Origin: Chara braunii
Taxonomy: Eukaryota > Streptophyta > Charophyceae > Charales > Characeae
Direction: 5' to 3'
NCBI GenBank assembly: GCA_003427395.1
Contig: BFEA01000014.1
Location: forward strand, 4,396,011 to 4,442,804
Length of the DNA: 46,794 bases
Shown here: positions 32,540-43,945 of the stretch, in pieces
Numbering within the stretch: position 1 is the first letter of the stretch
Layout: each line of letters begins with the position of its first letter
The notes under the pieces: model-generated
Database searches by the model: none
What the model was told of the DNA's origin: nothing
Seen by the model: only the letters and a program-made list of their open reading frames with translations
Translations under genes and position numbers: made by a program

Positions 32540-32557
32540 GGAGATAGGCCTATCTCC
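32540..32557. repeat. 18-bp perfect palindrome
   Basis: GGAGATAGGCCTATCTCC, just upstream of the first recognisable LINE-B sequence. It may mark the 5' junction of LINE-B or be chance. Confidence 0.5.
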
Positions 32558-32570
32558 AGTACAAGGGGGG

Positions 32571-32932
32571 TTCACGCTACCTGGATGGGATTTTTTTAAC
32601 ATTTGGTCCCTCCCGAATCTGCGGGCCAGTGACTTTAAGAAAAAGGCGGATTCCTTCCTGAGCCAGCACTACCCAGCAGGAGTCTTGGCAACCCGCAATT
32701 CGAGGGGCTGATGAGGGTAGCTACCACAGACCTGTATGTCCTATTCGAGGAGGACAAGGACTCCAACTTAAAATGGTTCTGCCACGGAGCACTGATGGAC
32801 CTTCCCCTCCAACAAGTGATTGCCAATGCCTTCTGGACACAAGACGACCTCCTCACCTGCCTGTCGAAGGTCCTACGGTACAGTCTGCTGTGTACAACTG
32901 ATTGGTCCACCAAGCCATGGTCTCGTGTCTAG
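32571..32932 (+). pseudogene. LINE-B ORF1, C-terminal remnant
   Basis: The frame reads GWDFFNIWSLPNLRASDFKKK and ends at stops near 32708; the next frame continues as MRVATTDLYVLFEEDKDSN, then LKWFCHGALMDLPLQ, to 32932. The last part aligns by eye with LINE-A 6766-6359. ORF2 starts 24 nt downstream, the same ORF1-ORF2 spacing style as in LINE-A. Confidence 0.65.
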
Positions 32933-32956
32933 TTAGGGAGAGGAAAGCAGTCCCGG

Positions 32957-35900
32957 ATGAATGAAATAGACACCCTATATTGTAGAAATCCACAATGGAA
33001 GCACTGCCTCCAAAATGCGGATCTTGATCTTAGAACCCTGAACGTGAATGGACTGGCCTCCTACAACCCCACGAGAAGGCAAGCAATATGGGATCAGTTG
33101 AAAGGAGTTGGAGGCAGGACATGGCCGGATGTAATCTGCATTCAGGAAACTCATCTGATGGATAAACCAGAACACCAACGGACTCACAAATTAATCTGGC
33201 CTCATCAGGCCTTTAGAGCTCACTCCAGAACACCAGGTTCGGTAGGTGTAGCCATCTGGGTCCTGCCTGGGTCACGTTTAGAGGTGGTTAACTGGGTAGC
33301 AGAGGAGGAGCAGGGGAGATGGGTATCAATCCTCGGGATGTTAGAATTAGAACTAATCAGCATCATGTGTGTCTACACCCCTAACTCCGTTACAGAAAGG
33401 GCATCCTTTTTTACCCGCCTCCAGACCCAGGTCCCTCAAGGGGTCCCATTGATCATCCCCGGAGATTTTAATGCAGCCCCGGACCGAGAGAGAGATAGGT
33501 GGGGCTCTCGTGAACCATGCCCACACTATGTAGAAGAAGATGAGCGATTATTGGCAGACCTTTGCAAGTCCTTGAGCCTGGTGGACGCTTTTAGACTTTT
33601 ACACCCTACGGTCAAGACCTACACTTGCCACCGGACCAACGACCAGTTTAGACATTCGAAATCGCGCATCGACTTGATCTTGATCTCGGAGGAAATCCAG
33701 AATGCCTTGCAACTCTCCACTATCCTCCCAAGAGGCCCCCACCCGGCCCTGGACCACTGTACATGTGGGGCCATCTTCTCCTTCCGTAAACGACCAGACC
33801 AAGGCCCCGGTTACTACAAACTCAACACTTCCCTTCTCAGAGAAGATTCATTTCGCGCTTATGTTCGCGACGTTTGGGCTTTTTGGAGGGACCAGAAAGT
33901 AGCTTTTGACTCCGAAGTGCGTTGGTTCACCAACGGCCTCTTCTTTCTAGCCAGAAAATGCAAGGACTACTCTAAATTATTAGCAAGCAGACGACAGGCA
34001 CAAGAAATGGATGTTCATAAAAGGCTTCACAACCTGGTTAACGAGGACAACTCAAACGATCACATCCCGGAGATTCAAAGATTGCAGGACCAATAACTCG
34101 CATTAGCACCACCGTTGGCAAGGAATTAGAATACGAGGTAAACTAGCGAAATGGTCTACTGAAGGAACTATTGACTCTCACTTCTTTAGTCTAGCCTCAG
34201 TGAGATCACACCGTACCACCATCGAAGCCCTATTGGACCCAGTTTCTGACGACTTAGCCACCACCACAGCTCATTGTGTGAAAATCGCCAGAACGTTTTA
34301 CAAAGACCTCTTTTCCTCTCACATTCCTCCACGACAAGAGGATCAACGTTTAAACGCAATAGAAGATTTTTTATGCCCAATGGAGGGCCGCCTCTCCCCA
34401 TCTTAAAAAAAATCCAGATTTTCGGCATCCCGGAGGAGGCAGTTCCGATCTGCTCACTGTTCGCGGCTGACCTTACAATCTTGGCTGATGCCACACACCA
34501 AAACATGGAGGTAATTTAGAGACTGATGGATCTTTTCGGCACCCTCTCTGACATGGCCATCAATTGGGGACAGAAAACAATAGGATGGTGGCTCCATCAT
34601 CAAGGGGGCCGCCCGCCGGAAGGACACCGAGTTTCCTGGGCAGCCCCGGAAACCCCAATACGAATCCTGGGAGTTAAGATGACAGCCTTGGGTAAACCCT
34701 TTGAGAACGACACATGGCTATCAAGTCCGGTATTTGCCAAACTATCACAATGGAACCATCAACACACATCCCTCTTCGGTCGGGCCTTGATTATTAACAA
34801 TGTAGTTTTAACCACCTTGTGGTACAAATCAGTTCTTTGGCCGCTAAGTCCAGACGCCCAGAGAACCCTGAAGAAAAAGGTGGCAGCCTACTTATGGAGA
34901 GGAGACAGCGAAAACCCCAATGTCATAAGTAGGGTGGCGTGGGACTCAGTCATACAACCTAAGGCAAAGGGTGGCCTTGGTATTTTAGACCCTTTAGGTC
35001 AATCCCAAGCCCTCAGTCTACAGTGGGTGTTACGATTATTCTTTGAAAATCCCTCGGTGTGGAGGCCACTCGCATCAGAACAAATTGCACGGCTAGCCCC
35101 TGAGGCCCCCCGGACCATCCACCCACTCCGTTGGCTAGACAACCGTTATTGGAGGATTCCACAACACTCGCGGGGCACGGAGGGACGAGGAGACGATTTC
35201 TGGCCCTGCTTGTTAAAAATCTGGAGGAAGCTCCCACCCCTAGATCGCTCCCCTCCTGTGCGGTGGGAAGAAGTGGCAAGACAACCCCTTTTCGGGAACC
35301 GGTGGATTTCCAATGAACACGGTCAGATTTTTTGGAGCTCTGATACCCCATGGAAAGGATGGGTGAAGCATGGTGTGTTGAAAGTAGGAGACCTCTGGGA
35401 TGAGGGAAAGAAGGATTGGAAGACCCCGGAAAGGTTGAGGGAGGAATTAAGATATTGCCATAATGTAGAGACTGCCCTGGAGGAAATAACGGAGGCCCTC
35501 CCGGTGGGGTGGAGGCTCATCTTACGCAAAGGAAGGGTGCTAAAGGAAGGGGACTGGCTTGCCAAGAAAGGGCAGGGGAACAAGGTTGGGCTTACACAAC
35601 CCGACCGGAGGAGGCACTGATAGAATGGTACAGTGTGGAAGGGAACGGAAGATTAGTAGGGAGCAACGACCCCTTCCAGTGGATTCAAAAGAACGAATTA
35701 CACAGAATCCGGGTGCTAGAGGACGGTGATCAAAGGCGGGCGTTCTTTGCAGAAATAGCTATAGACGCCCTCCCCATTGATCCCTTGGAATGGGTGTGGA
35801 ACCCGGATCCAAACTTCCATCCAAAACAATCTAAGATCAAAACCTTGTCTGGTCTCACAGTCAAATCAGCATATCGTATGTTGAGGACTAAACGTTGTTT

Positions 35901-36593
35901 AAAAGACACAGTGGTCGATCGATGGCAAAGGCACCTCAACGTAGATCGTCACCTTCTTATTCCATTAGATGGTTCGGCGACACTAAGGGTAAACCCGCGA
36001 AAATCACATCGCTGCAGTGGAAGATCCTGCATCGGTGCCTTCCCACCAATAATTGGCTAATCGATCATTCACAGTTAGAACAACAGGGCCGAGCACTCCC
36101 TTGGTGCGCTCGATGCCAGCAAGGTTTTCCGGGTAGAAAGAGAATTGAAACAATCGAACATATATTTCTACAATGCCCTGTGACTATTCTAATCTGGAGG
36201 TGGTGGGACAGGGTGTGGCAACAGATTGTCCCCGGGTGACCGTGGCCGTGGGATTGGAGGGCTATTTTATTGGGACATTACCCACCCTTCCAAGATGATA
36301 TCTTCCTAAGGAACATGTTCCATCTGGCCAGACGAACGATTCTGTGGATCCTGTGGTGGCAACGATGTGTCCTAACTCTAGACCATGTTAGGGTAGAGGG
36401 CGAAGAAAGGATGGATCAACTTAAAATGCACTTCCAATTTGAGCTTTCCCATCGATGGAAATCTTTGAAACAAACGCTAGACAACCTCCACAGAATCTCT
36501 GATGTCAGGGAACGGCTACTACAGTTCTCAAGGGAATGGTTGGGAGGGGACCGGGGCGGCTGGGTAGCGGAGGTACACTGGTCAGGGTCGTAG
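32957..36593 (+). pseudogene. LINE-B ORF2: endonuclease intact, RT deleted
   Basis: From ATG 32957 an open frame of 379 codons holds the whole endonuclease: LRTLNVNGLASYNP, ICIQETHLMD, SVGVAIWV, GDFNAAPD, SRIDLILIS and the final LDHCTCG. After 34096 the frame breaks. Near 34390 the text jumps from the fingers region (FLCPMEGRLSP) to GIPEEAVPICSLFAADLTIL, so about 760 bp present in LINE-A (the core palm motifs) are missing, and FADD has become FAAD. 34526-35620 is an open C-terminal part (AINWGQKT, GGLGILDP). 35730-36239 contains the Cys/His region (WCARCQQGFPG...HIFLQCP). It cannot reverse-transcribe. Confidence 0.85.
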
Positions 36594-37597
36594 GAAGGAG
36601 AGGGGGGGGGGGAGGGTGACCCCCAAGAACAATTGCCTAGGGACTACCACCTTAAATTTAAGGAATGGCTGACTGTGAATCCCAATATCCGTATGCGCCC
36701 AGCCGAAGAATTCCCAGACCCGTTTCCCCCCCACCCATATGCCTTGGAAGTGAGTTCCTGTAACTAACTAACATATATAACACATATGAGATGATGTAGT
36801 CATTCCTGCTTCCCTCTCTCCTTCACGGTCTTTCCCCCAATCCCGGTCCAAGAGGTGACGCTGCCCTCCCTGCTTGCTCTGAACCAGGCTCATTCACCCG
36901 GGCACAGATATGAGACGATAGGAAAGCAAGTCTGTTTTTTTGTGGTTTCAGCCCCATCAACTCTGATCTGGTGTCGCTCTGTGTCACAGCCTGGGGGACG
37001 GTTCTAGGACAGGAATGACGAACATCTTACAAACTTACGTTCTAGGCATCACTTGGTGTCAAAAAGGGGGGGGGTTGGATTTTTGCGGAGAGATGATGGG
37101 CATGGGTACGGAAGGAAACACCGGTGCCCCCCAGTGTTCCTCCCGGACCCCTGCCCGGACACAGGAAAGCGGAGGGAGAAGGAGGTATTCCAGGCCTGCA
37201 GGCGAATCAGTCTGATATCGGGGGACCACTCAGGCATTCAAGAAGCAGAGGCATATGGTTACGCCCTGCAAGCTCTCATCTCCTGAAGATAGCATTCAAC
37301 CCTTTTATGGGCAGCATACATCGCAGTCTTTTTCTACCACAGCCTGTGTAGTGGCAGGAGTTCTTCTGGCCCTTTTATTTCTGTCAAACGCCCTGCTCAG
37401 TCAATCCCCTGGGGTCCAGGGTTATCAATGCTGGCAGGAAACCACGAATTTGTTCGGTTTTGTTCTGATTTCCGTCTGTATAAGGGACGCTGGACCCATT
37501 TTCCAGCAGGTGACGCTCCCCACCAATAGATGGAGCCTCTCCCCGCCTGGTAGTGGTGTCTGCTCTTATCAGCATCACTACCATCGGCAGGGGTGTT

Positions 37598-37601
<4 letters not shown>
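36594..37601 (+). other. LINE-B 3' UTR with terminal hairpin
   Basis: Non-coding. The last ~220 bp match the LINE-A 3' UTR. A hairpin at 37547-37584 has arms TGGTAGTGGTG and CATCACTACCA around the same 14-nt loop as LINE-A. The earlier part (36600-37380) shows no conserved coding frame. Confidence 0.7.
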
Positions 37602-37628
<27 letters not shown>

Positions 37629-37630
<2 letters not shown>

Positions 37631-38441
37631 TAAAAAAGGTAATCCCCCCTGGCCATCGTAACTCAGTGTCGCGCATAGTAACTGAGTCGGAAACCGTGAC
37701 TCGCTCCACTACTAAGGATATGCACAAATGACAAAAAATATGGCAGTGTCTCTTCCCATGTTCTAGCAGAAGATTCATTGTCATTTTGCACATTTTGTGA
37801 GTAGATCAGGGAGGCCCATGATCTGACCAGGGGCTTGGTGACCAGCCGCTCTTCAGGGACACCTTTAGGGCCTGCTTGCACTACTCTCCATACTCCAAGT
37901 TTGGCCAGTAGGCGCCTGGTTGCACTTAGAGCCTCGTTCCACACCACTAGAGAACTCTTCAGTTTCAAGTGGCACTGAGCCCTAATCACAAAATCGTGAT
38001 TAATTTACACTACGCCGCCTCGTCTTTCCATGTGCACTAGAGGCCGCCCTTAAAAAGTCGCACTTGAAACAAAAACATCCTGGATCCCCATTGTGTGGAT
38101 ACCTGCTGGCAGCCGAGCGATCCAGTACGTCGGCACCCGGCCAAAAAGATGTCCGCCTGTGGTCCGGTGTTTGGGACTCCAAGGACCGGCCTGGGGGGGA
38201 GGTGAGATGAGAGCACATGCACACCGGGTTTTGAAATTTAAACTTTTGATAGGCGCAGTGCAGCGCCCTGCGCCGTCTATAACGCTCCCAGGTGGACATC
38301 GGTCTGTGTACTCCAACGCGTGCGTGTGGGCCCACACACAGTAGGGCGCATGCGCATGCACACAAATATATATATATATATAAAATTTGTGACGATATAT
38401 ATATATATATAAAATATAAAAAAAATGAAAAGAGAAAACTA
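37629..38441. other. mixed flank: MITE end fragment and AT repeat
   Basis: 37868-37935 is a left-end fragment of the short inverted-repeat family seen at 27177-29145 (GGGCCTGCTTGCACTACTCT, AAGTTTGGCCAGTAGGCGCC). Around 38366-38420 are (AT)n runs. No gene is supported. Confidence 0.5.
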
Positions 38442-38600
38442 CGGCGCAGTCAGGGTTACAGTTTGTAATTGCATTTGAAACTGTGTCTTAGCACTATAGT
38501 CAGGGCCCGAGTTTCAATTGCATTTGAAACTGCGTTTTAGCAGTATAGTCAGGGCCCGAGTTTCAATTGCATTTGAAACTGCGTTTTAGCAGTTCGAAAC
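38442..38600. repeat. left terminal inverted repeat and subterminal tandem repeats of a split hAT-like element
   Basis: CGGCGCAGTCAGGGTTACAG at 38442 is found inverted at 45371 (match runs about 34 bp). Subterminal units of 49-50 bp begin at 38448, 38498 and 38547 (AGTCAGGG...GCATTTGAAACTG). A CAGGG-type end plus subterminal repeats recalls hAT elements. The Penelope-like element and its flanks lie inside. Confidence 0.5.
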
Positions 38601-38635
38601 TCAGGCTGGCTTTTTCTAGCAGTTCAGTCAGGCAC

Positions 38636-39273
38636 ATGGTGAGTGAAACTGCACATCATCGTCAGTATCATCATACAAGTGTTACTCCATGCTCAGCGAA
38701 CGTCGGTTCACAAGAACCTAACACCCAATCATGGCAGACCACACAGCGTGCAAGAAGGGAAAAGAATAGAACACACACTGCGACACATCATCATCCTCCC
38801 GAACGTGACAGTAGGCATTAAAATAATCAAGTAAACCATGCCCACGAGCTGAAACCGAAAGTGAGCATCGTGCTCGTATCGTCAACATCAAGAACAGCTC
38901 TACGGCGGATGACCCGACATGTTTCATCCGGTCGCCGTAAGACCGGAACTCCTAAGGGGTCTGCGTCACGATGGAGTGATGACTGACGTATCGCTAGCAA
39001 TTTAACGCAGACAAGAGCTGAACACCCCAAGAATAGACGCAAGGCAGACAACTCTATCGAAGCCCCTACTGGAGTCCCACAGGGGTACCGCCCAGGGGCC
39101 CTGACCAGAAAAACTCTCGGCTTAGTCGGGGTCCACGGTAATGCCCCCAACATCCACCAAGGGCAAAAACGGGCCCCATACTGCCACTCATCAAAAAATT
39201 CAAGGAAAGAGGCCCACTCAGCCCAACTTAGGCCAAGGGGATCGACGCAATCAGCTCCTACATATTAGTAATG
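38636..39273 (-). repeat. pseudo-LTR, downstream copy
   Basis: 638-bp copy of the direct repeat, differing from 43946-44586 by scattered substitutions and single-base indels. The end of ORF2 overlaps it by a few bases (stop at 39265-39267). Contains a hammerhead relic at 38911-38961. Confidence 0.85.
38911..38961 (-). ncRNA. hammerhead ribozyme relic, copy 1
   Basis: On the minus strand: stem I 5' arm GACCC, core CTTAGGA (consensus CUGANGA, so G5 is changed), stem II GTTCCGGTC/GACCGGAT with one bulge and a 7-nt loop, intact GAAA, minimal stem III ACATGT, cleavage triplet GTC, then stem I 3' arm GGGTC. The GAAA box is right but the first core box carries a change expected to abolish cleavage. 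Confidence 0.75.
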
Positions 39274-42259
39274 CCCCCTGTCTACATGGGCCCAAAGAGA
39301 TCCCTGACCTCGAAAATCCTTCGGGAGAACCCTGTCCCACCTCGTCAACCAGGGTACAAAGTCGTCCCAGACACCACCAAATTTGGACGAGAAGTTAACA
39401 AGTGATTTATCGAAGATCTCGTCCTTGAACCCCCGTAACCTCAATTCCACTTTCAGCGACAAAAGAAAGGCGACTTCCGCTCCGGGTACAGATGTGAACC
39501 GTTTGGCCCGATGCAGGAGCGACCCCACCACAGCCATCTTCTGCTGTTTGCTCGTATAAGAGCAATCATCTTGCAAATTTTGGAAGCGAATCCCGTCCTT
39601 CAACACCACTCTTTGGTTCTTATGAACAGCAACGCACTTAATACCGACTGGCCATTCAAACACATTCACAACGCAACCAAGAAAATCCCAACACTTCGAT
39701 CTATCCGTGCACTCCAGGACCAGATTCTTATCGTAGCAGCCCTCAAACAACTTCATGATCTCCATGGCTCTGCACAAAGACTCATGATCAGATTCACGGT
39801 ATCTCGCGAAAATGGACACATCGTCAATCAAGCGAACCCCATACACCAGTTGTCAATCAATACCGAGAGATGACAGAAAGGAGAACTCAGAGAAAATACA
39901 TAACATGCAGGCAACTGCAGGGCTAGTGGGATTGCCCATGGGGATACCTGTCAACTGCTGCAGTCGTCGCCCACAAGCAGAGAGAAACGTATGTTCAAGG
40001 TCAAAACACGAGGAGTCCCTGATGGTGTTGAACTCCACCAGCTGACATCCTTCCTCACGCTTCCCTCGTAGAAGTTTAGCCCCTTTACCCCTTCTTTTAA
40101 CCAACACTCCTCCCACTCCCTTCAACAACCAAAAGTCAATTAACCAATCCAAGGCATTTACAATAGAGTCGTGAGGAAGGTTGCAGAACATCTCCTTGAC
40201 ATCAGACACAGCAGTAAGCAACGCCTCCCCCTTCTTAAGATCCTTATTAATACGATCCAAGGAATCCACCAACAGATCCGTGCAATTCAAATTAAAATTA
40301 GAACGTTTTGGTAACTCCCAGATCAGAAGATTGATAGCCATTGAGATCTTTCGGCTAGCCCTCACACCACACTCCGAGAAGGAAGGGCAGATAGGTCTCC
40401 ACCTAGACACATCTTTGTGCTTAGGAATTACGTAGGCTCTTCCCAGCTTACCCTGTTTATCCCATTTCGCAAACCCTTCCAATCCCATCTCTTCGTAAGT
40501 CCTTCGGGACACCTCATTCAACGCATCCTCTTCTTCTTCTCGGATGACGAACCCTGGGTTATTTAGGAACAGATTGTCCATCCCTTCACGATACTTGATA
40601 GGACAACATAGCACGGTGTCCCCAGCATTATGGTCGATAGGGGTTCTCACCAGCCCACACATCTTCTCCTTCCACACATTAACCTCCTCTTCCGTACACC
40701 AATCCTTCGAGTCCGCTCCCATGCTTTTCACACAACCCTTCAAGTCATTCCGTCGAATAGGGGATAGGCCGAAACCAGTTTCAAGGAAGGAGGCAGAAAT
40801 CTCACTTTTCAAGCGACTAACCACATCATTTCTCATAGGTCGAGCAATGTTCTTATTGCTGCGCATCCACCCTGGCGCATCATCCCACTCATTCATGCGG
40901 AAAACAACATGGCCATCTACTCTTGGGAGGTGCAGAAGCGACGAACATGTGCATTCGCACACGCCCTCCTGTGCGTACTTCCGGAAGTTGAATAACAACG
41001 TACCCACACTCCGTTTTTTTACCCAAACAACCCTCATTCTCCGCACAGTCATTCTCTTCCACTCCTCATCTGCCTCAGCCCTCATAACCCAGTCAGCACA
41101 GAAGGCCCGAATGCCAGATTTACACAAAACTTCATCGTACGTAATCCGAATGATCAACCGACGCCTAACATTGACATCAAAACGTCTACGGATAACACCA
41201 GACAGAATCAAACGCAGCCGATAGCGGCTACGTTTCTCAGAAAAACTTCGAATCGCCGAGAAAGCCCTGACGAGAACAGGGAAATCCCAATTCCACAGAT
41301 CCGTCCGAGAAGAAGGATCAGACAGAAGACCAGCCAGCGAAGGCTTCAACACCAGCGAACGAGACATAAACGGGACAATAGCCGAGAAGAGTAGGAAATT
41401 CCCAGATAGAAACAACCCTCTGCTCTTCCTCAACGGCAACACACAGTCTCCGAAATGAACCAGCGAGGAGCCAAATTTTCGTTTCAACAATTTCCAATTC
41501 TCCCCCAACCGATCACCACTTGCACACGCAATGCCTACTGTAGAAACCTTATTTTCCACACACTTCTCCAAGATAACAGATAACCTAGATGAGACAAGTC
41601 CAATAGTAGAGTGAAAAACCATATGAGTCCAACACACATGTTTCACAATGGTACCCCTCTCTAATTTCCTCAATCTTCTCCTTTCATGTTTGCCCAGACG
41701 TTTCCGCTTCACGTTCCTCCTTTTTTTATCTTTACTGTTCAGTTGCGGGCAAACCCAACGGATCACGCATTTCTCAAGGCGTAACAGATCCTCTTGGCTA
41801 CAAGAAAAGAGGGGAATAGCGACATACTGCCCAACTCTACATCGCCTCAGCCAACAGTACAGCTGATGATTTCGCCCTCCCCGATCTATCACACGTGGAT
41901 CAAGAGCCCGATATACATGTTCAGTCCACCTGACATGCAGAGAGCGGGCCGTTGACCCTACATAAACATGACGAGTCCATGGAGAAACCAAGGCATAAAC
42001 AAGCGGCCCCTTGGAATTCTCAAAATCAAAATTCTCAGCCAGACGATCAGAAAGATAGCCTCTAAACTTATCCGCCCATGGGCCATGGGACCTGCCCCCT
42101 GACAATCAGAAGGACCACAAGAAGACGAAAGAAAGCATTGAACTCCCGATCTCGCAGAAAAAACTCCGTCGGTCGAGATTTACCAGAAAAAGCAACCGAA
42201 GACAACGTATCATCGACACCCCCAGAAAACGGAGAAGGTGAGGAAGGGTAGGCATCCAC
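39265..42259 (-). pseudogene. PLE ORF2: GIY-YIG endonuclease plus reverse transcriptase
   Basis: The main open block, 42105-39853, has 750 codons and continues in the same frame to 39265 after a single TGA (39853-39855). A likely earlier start (MDAYPSSPS at 42259) joins through a frameshift near 42100. N-terminal GIY-YIG: LVYALVSPWTRHVYVGSTAR, Arg in VRWTEHV, Glu in LLRLEKCVI and PQLN. RT: RAYVIPKHKD, RWRPICPS, VSDVKEMFCNLP (motif A), GIPMGNPTSPAVA (motif B) and RLIDDVSIF (motif C) just after the TGA. The enzyme would nick DNA and prime cDNA synthesis at the target. Lys/Arg-rich linkers follow the nuclease. The TGA may be a former TGG or, less likely, a selenocysteine codon. Confidence 0.85.
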
Positions 42260-42331
42260 AATATCCCCACAACGCTTACCACGGCAGTAATTAGCTAGCG
42301 ATCAAATACGAGTCACGCTCGGGACGTCCCC

Positions 42332-43816
42332 CTAGAGCTCAACACTCTGTTCATCGACATATTCGGAGGTACCAGCCGCCGTCTGCTCGTCATCGTCATC
42401 CATATTCTGCACCGAACGATCCTCCCCGTCCTCCTGACGCTTCTCCTTCTTCGGAAAGGCCTGGTTGGCCCGATACTCCGCAATAGCATCAATCGTTTCT
42501 TCGACTCGGCCAAGCTTAATCCCGGCCTCCTTACAATAAGGCTCCAATCCAGATTTCTTCAACGTACGTAACTGCTTCTTAAGATTCTCCACAAAGGCAT
42601 GGCGATCGTTGACCGTATGACTTTTTCCTTTGTCAACAGCCTTCGCAGCTTCCCTCCCGGGAGTAGCCTTTTTTCCTTTCCTAGCAGAGCGCAGGGCAGC
42701 AGCTTCCAGTTCCTCCTTCAAATTCGTCCCACCAGTGGTCGGCTCATCGGCATCATCGGAGGCGGTCAACTTACTCAACCGCTCTTGCACGGCTTTTAAC
42801 CTGTCTTTCGGCATCCATTCTTTTTTTCTCCGCATCAGCCCTTTTTGCCTTCAAAAGAGCAACCCCCGCGTCCGATACCTGCTGCATCCCCTGGATCTTC
42901 CGATATTCCTCCCGCCATTGGTCAGCCTGTCTTACGTTGTCGGTCCACCGTGGCTTAGGGTCACCTCTGTGAGAGCATTCCGGAGTAGAGACCGCCACAT
43001 TCCCACGCTTATTACCTGGTCTAAGGCCTCCTCCTCAGCACACGAAGTCATATCCCGGAGCAAGTTGATTTCAGAACGAAGACAAGCAATCTCAGACTCA
43101 AAGTTGGTCTTAACATACGCCGAGCTTCTCAATTCCTCTATTACTTTCTTTAAGGCGTAAATCTCGTCGTTGTCCGTCTGTCTACTCGTAACTTGCCTTC
43201 TTAGCTCGGCAATCTCCCTTTGCAAGCGGAGAACCTTATCATCCTCTATCCTACTGACCTCTCCTCCCAGCTTCTTCTTAAGTTCATCATTCTCCCGTTT
43301 GAGTCGTGTCAACTCATCCTCCCCGCTTTTGCTACATCCGTCTCTCGTTTCGGTCGCCTTCTTCGATAGTCCCAACAACTCCAACCTCTTATCCAATCGT
43401 GCTCCCATTTCCAACTCAGGCTGTTCTCTCTCACGTTTCCACTCTAATTTACGATCCTCCTCTTCCTTTCGTAGCCTCTGCTTTTCCTCCTCCTCTTTAC
43501 GTTTCGCCTCCTTCTCCTTATCCTCCAAATACTTATTGTAGCAAGCATTGAGGCGTTCTTGATTGGCTCTCCACCACCCAGGTCGAGGCTGTTGATACCC
43601 GCTGTTGGCAGCACCCACAGATCGTTGCGACATCGTCGGAGCAGCAGAGATCGAAGCGTTAGTGGCAGGATCAGGTAAGGCAAGCATCGGAGGACCGGTA
43701 GGCACAGCGTTAGCAACCGTGGGGCGAAACCCTCCGACACGCTGCGGACACTCCCTCGCCCAATGATTCATCGACCCACACTGGAAGCAACCTTCAACTG
43801 GACGTACCCCCGCCAT
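42332..43816 (-). pseudogene. PLE ORF1: zinc knuckle and coiled-coil protein, frameshifted
   Basis: From MAGVRP (43816; the frame is open further to 43888 but that part looks like leader) a CCHC knuckle CFQCGSMNHWAREC follows within 20 residues. Next come a Gly/Pro/Ala region, then a long charged coiled coil (KEKEAKRKEEEEKQRLRKEE, later LKRENDELKKKLG and LQREIAELRRQV). The frame ends at 42932; related sequence resumes in the next frame (DQWREEYRKIQGMQQVSD) and again at 42835-42332 (Lys-rich, ending with an acidic tail). Two frameshifts are needed. A gag-like RNA-binding ORF1 is the inferred role. Confidence 0.7.
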
Positions 43817-43945
43817 AGTAACCAACAACACACAAAAACCAAGCGCCGTCCACGGATAGCACAGGGAAAACATGAATAATGATGACAAGAGCTACGAGTC
43901 ACACTCTCGTAGTATGATCTCTACGATGGTTTCAACATCGTAATG

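Larger units (their letters stand above)
32560..37628 (+). mobile_element. LINE-B: L1-type LINE, 5'-truncated, RT core deleted
   Basis: Same family as LINE-A: it carries an ORF1 C-terminus, endonuclease, RT remnant, C-terminal Cys/His region, a matching 3' UTR and a poly(A) run at 37602-37628. Truncation at the 5' end is usual for LINE copies made by incomplete reverse transcription. Confidence 0.88.

Noticed and set aside
38960-39012. independent structured RNA (8-bp stem GTCTGCGT/ACGCAGAC)
   Set aside because: Overlaps the edge of the hammerhead relic and is probably part of its surrounding pseudo-LTR fold; no separate function can be argued.
40544-41224. 226-codon plus-strand ORF
   Set aside because: Lies opposite the strongly supported PLE ORF2 and is a shadow of it.
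42630-43160. 176-codon plus-strand ORF
   Set aside because: Shadow of the PLE ORF1 coiled-coil region on the minus strand.
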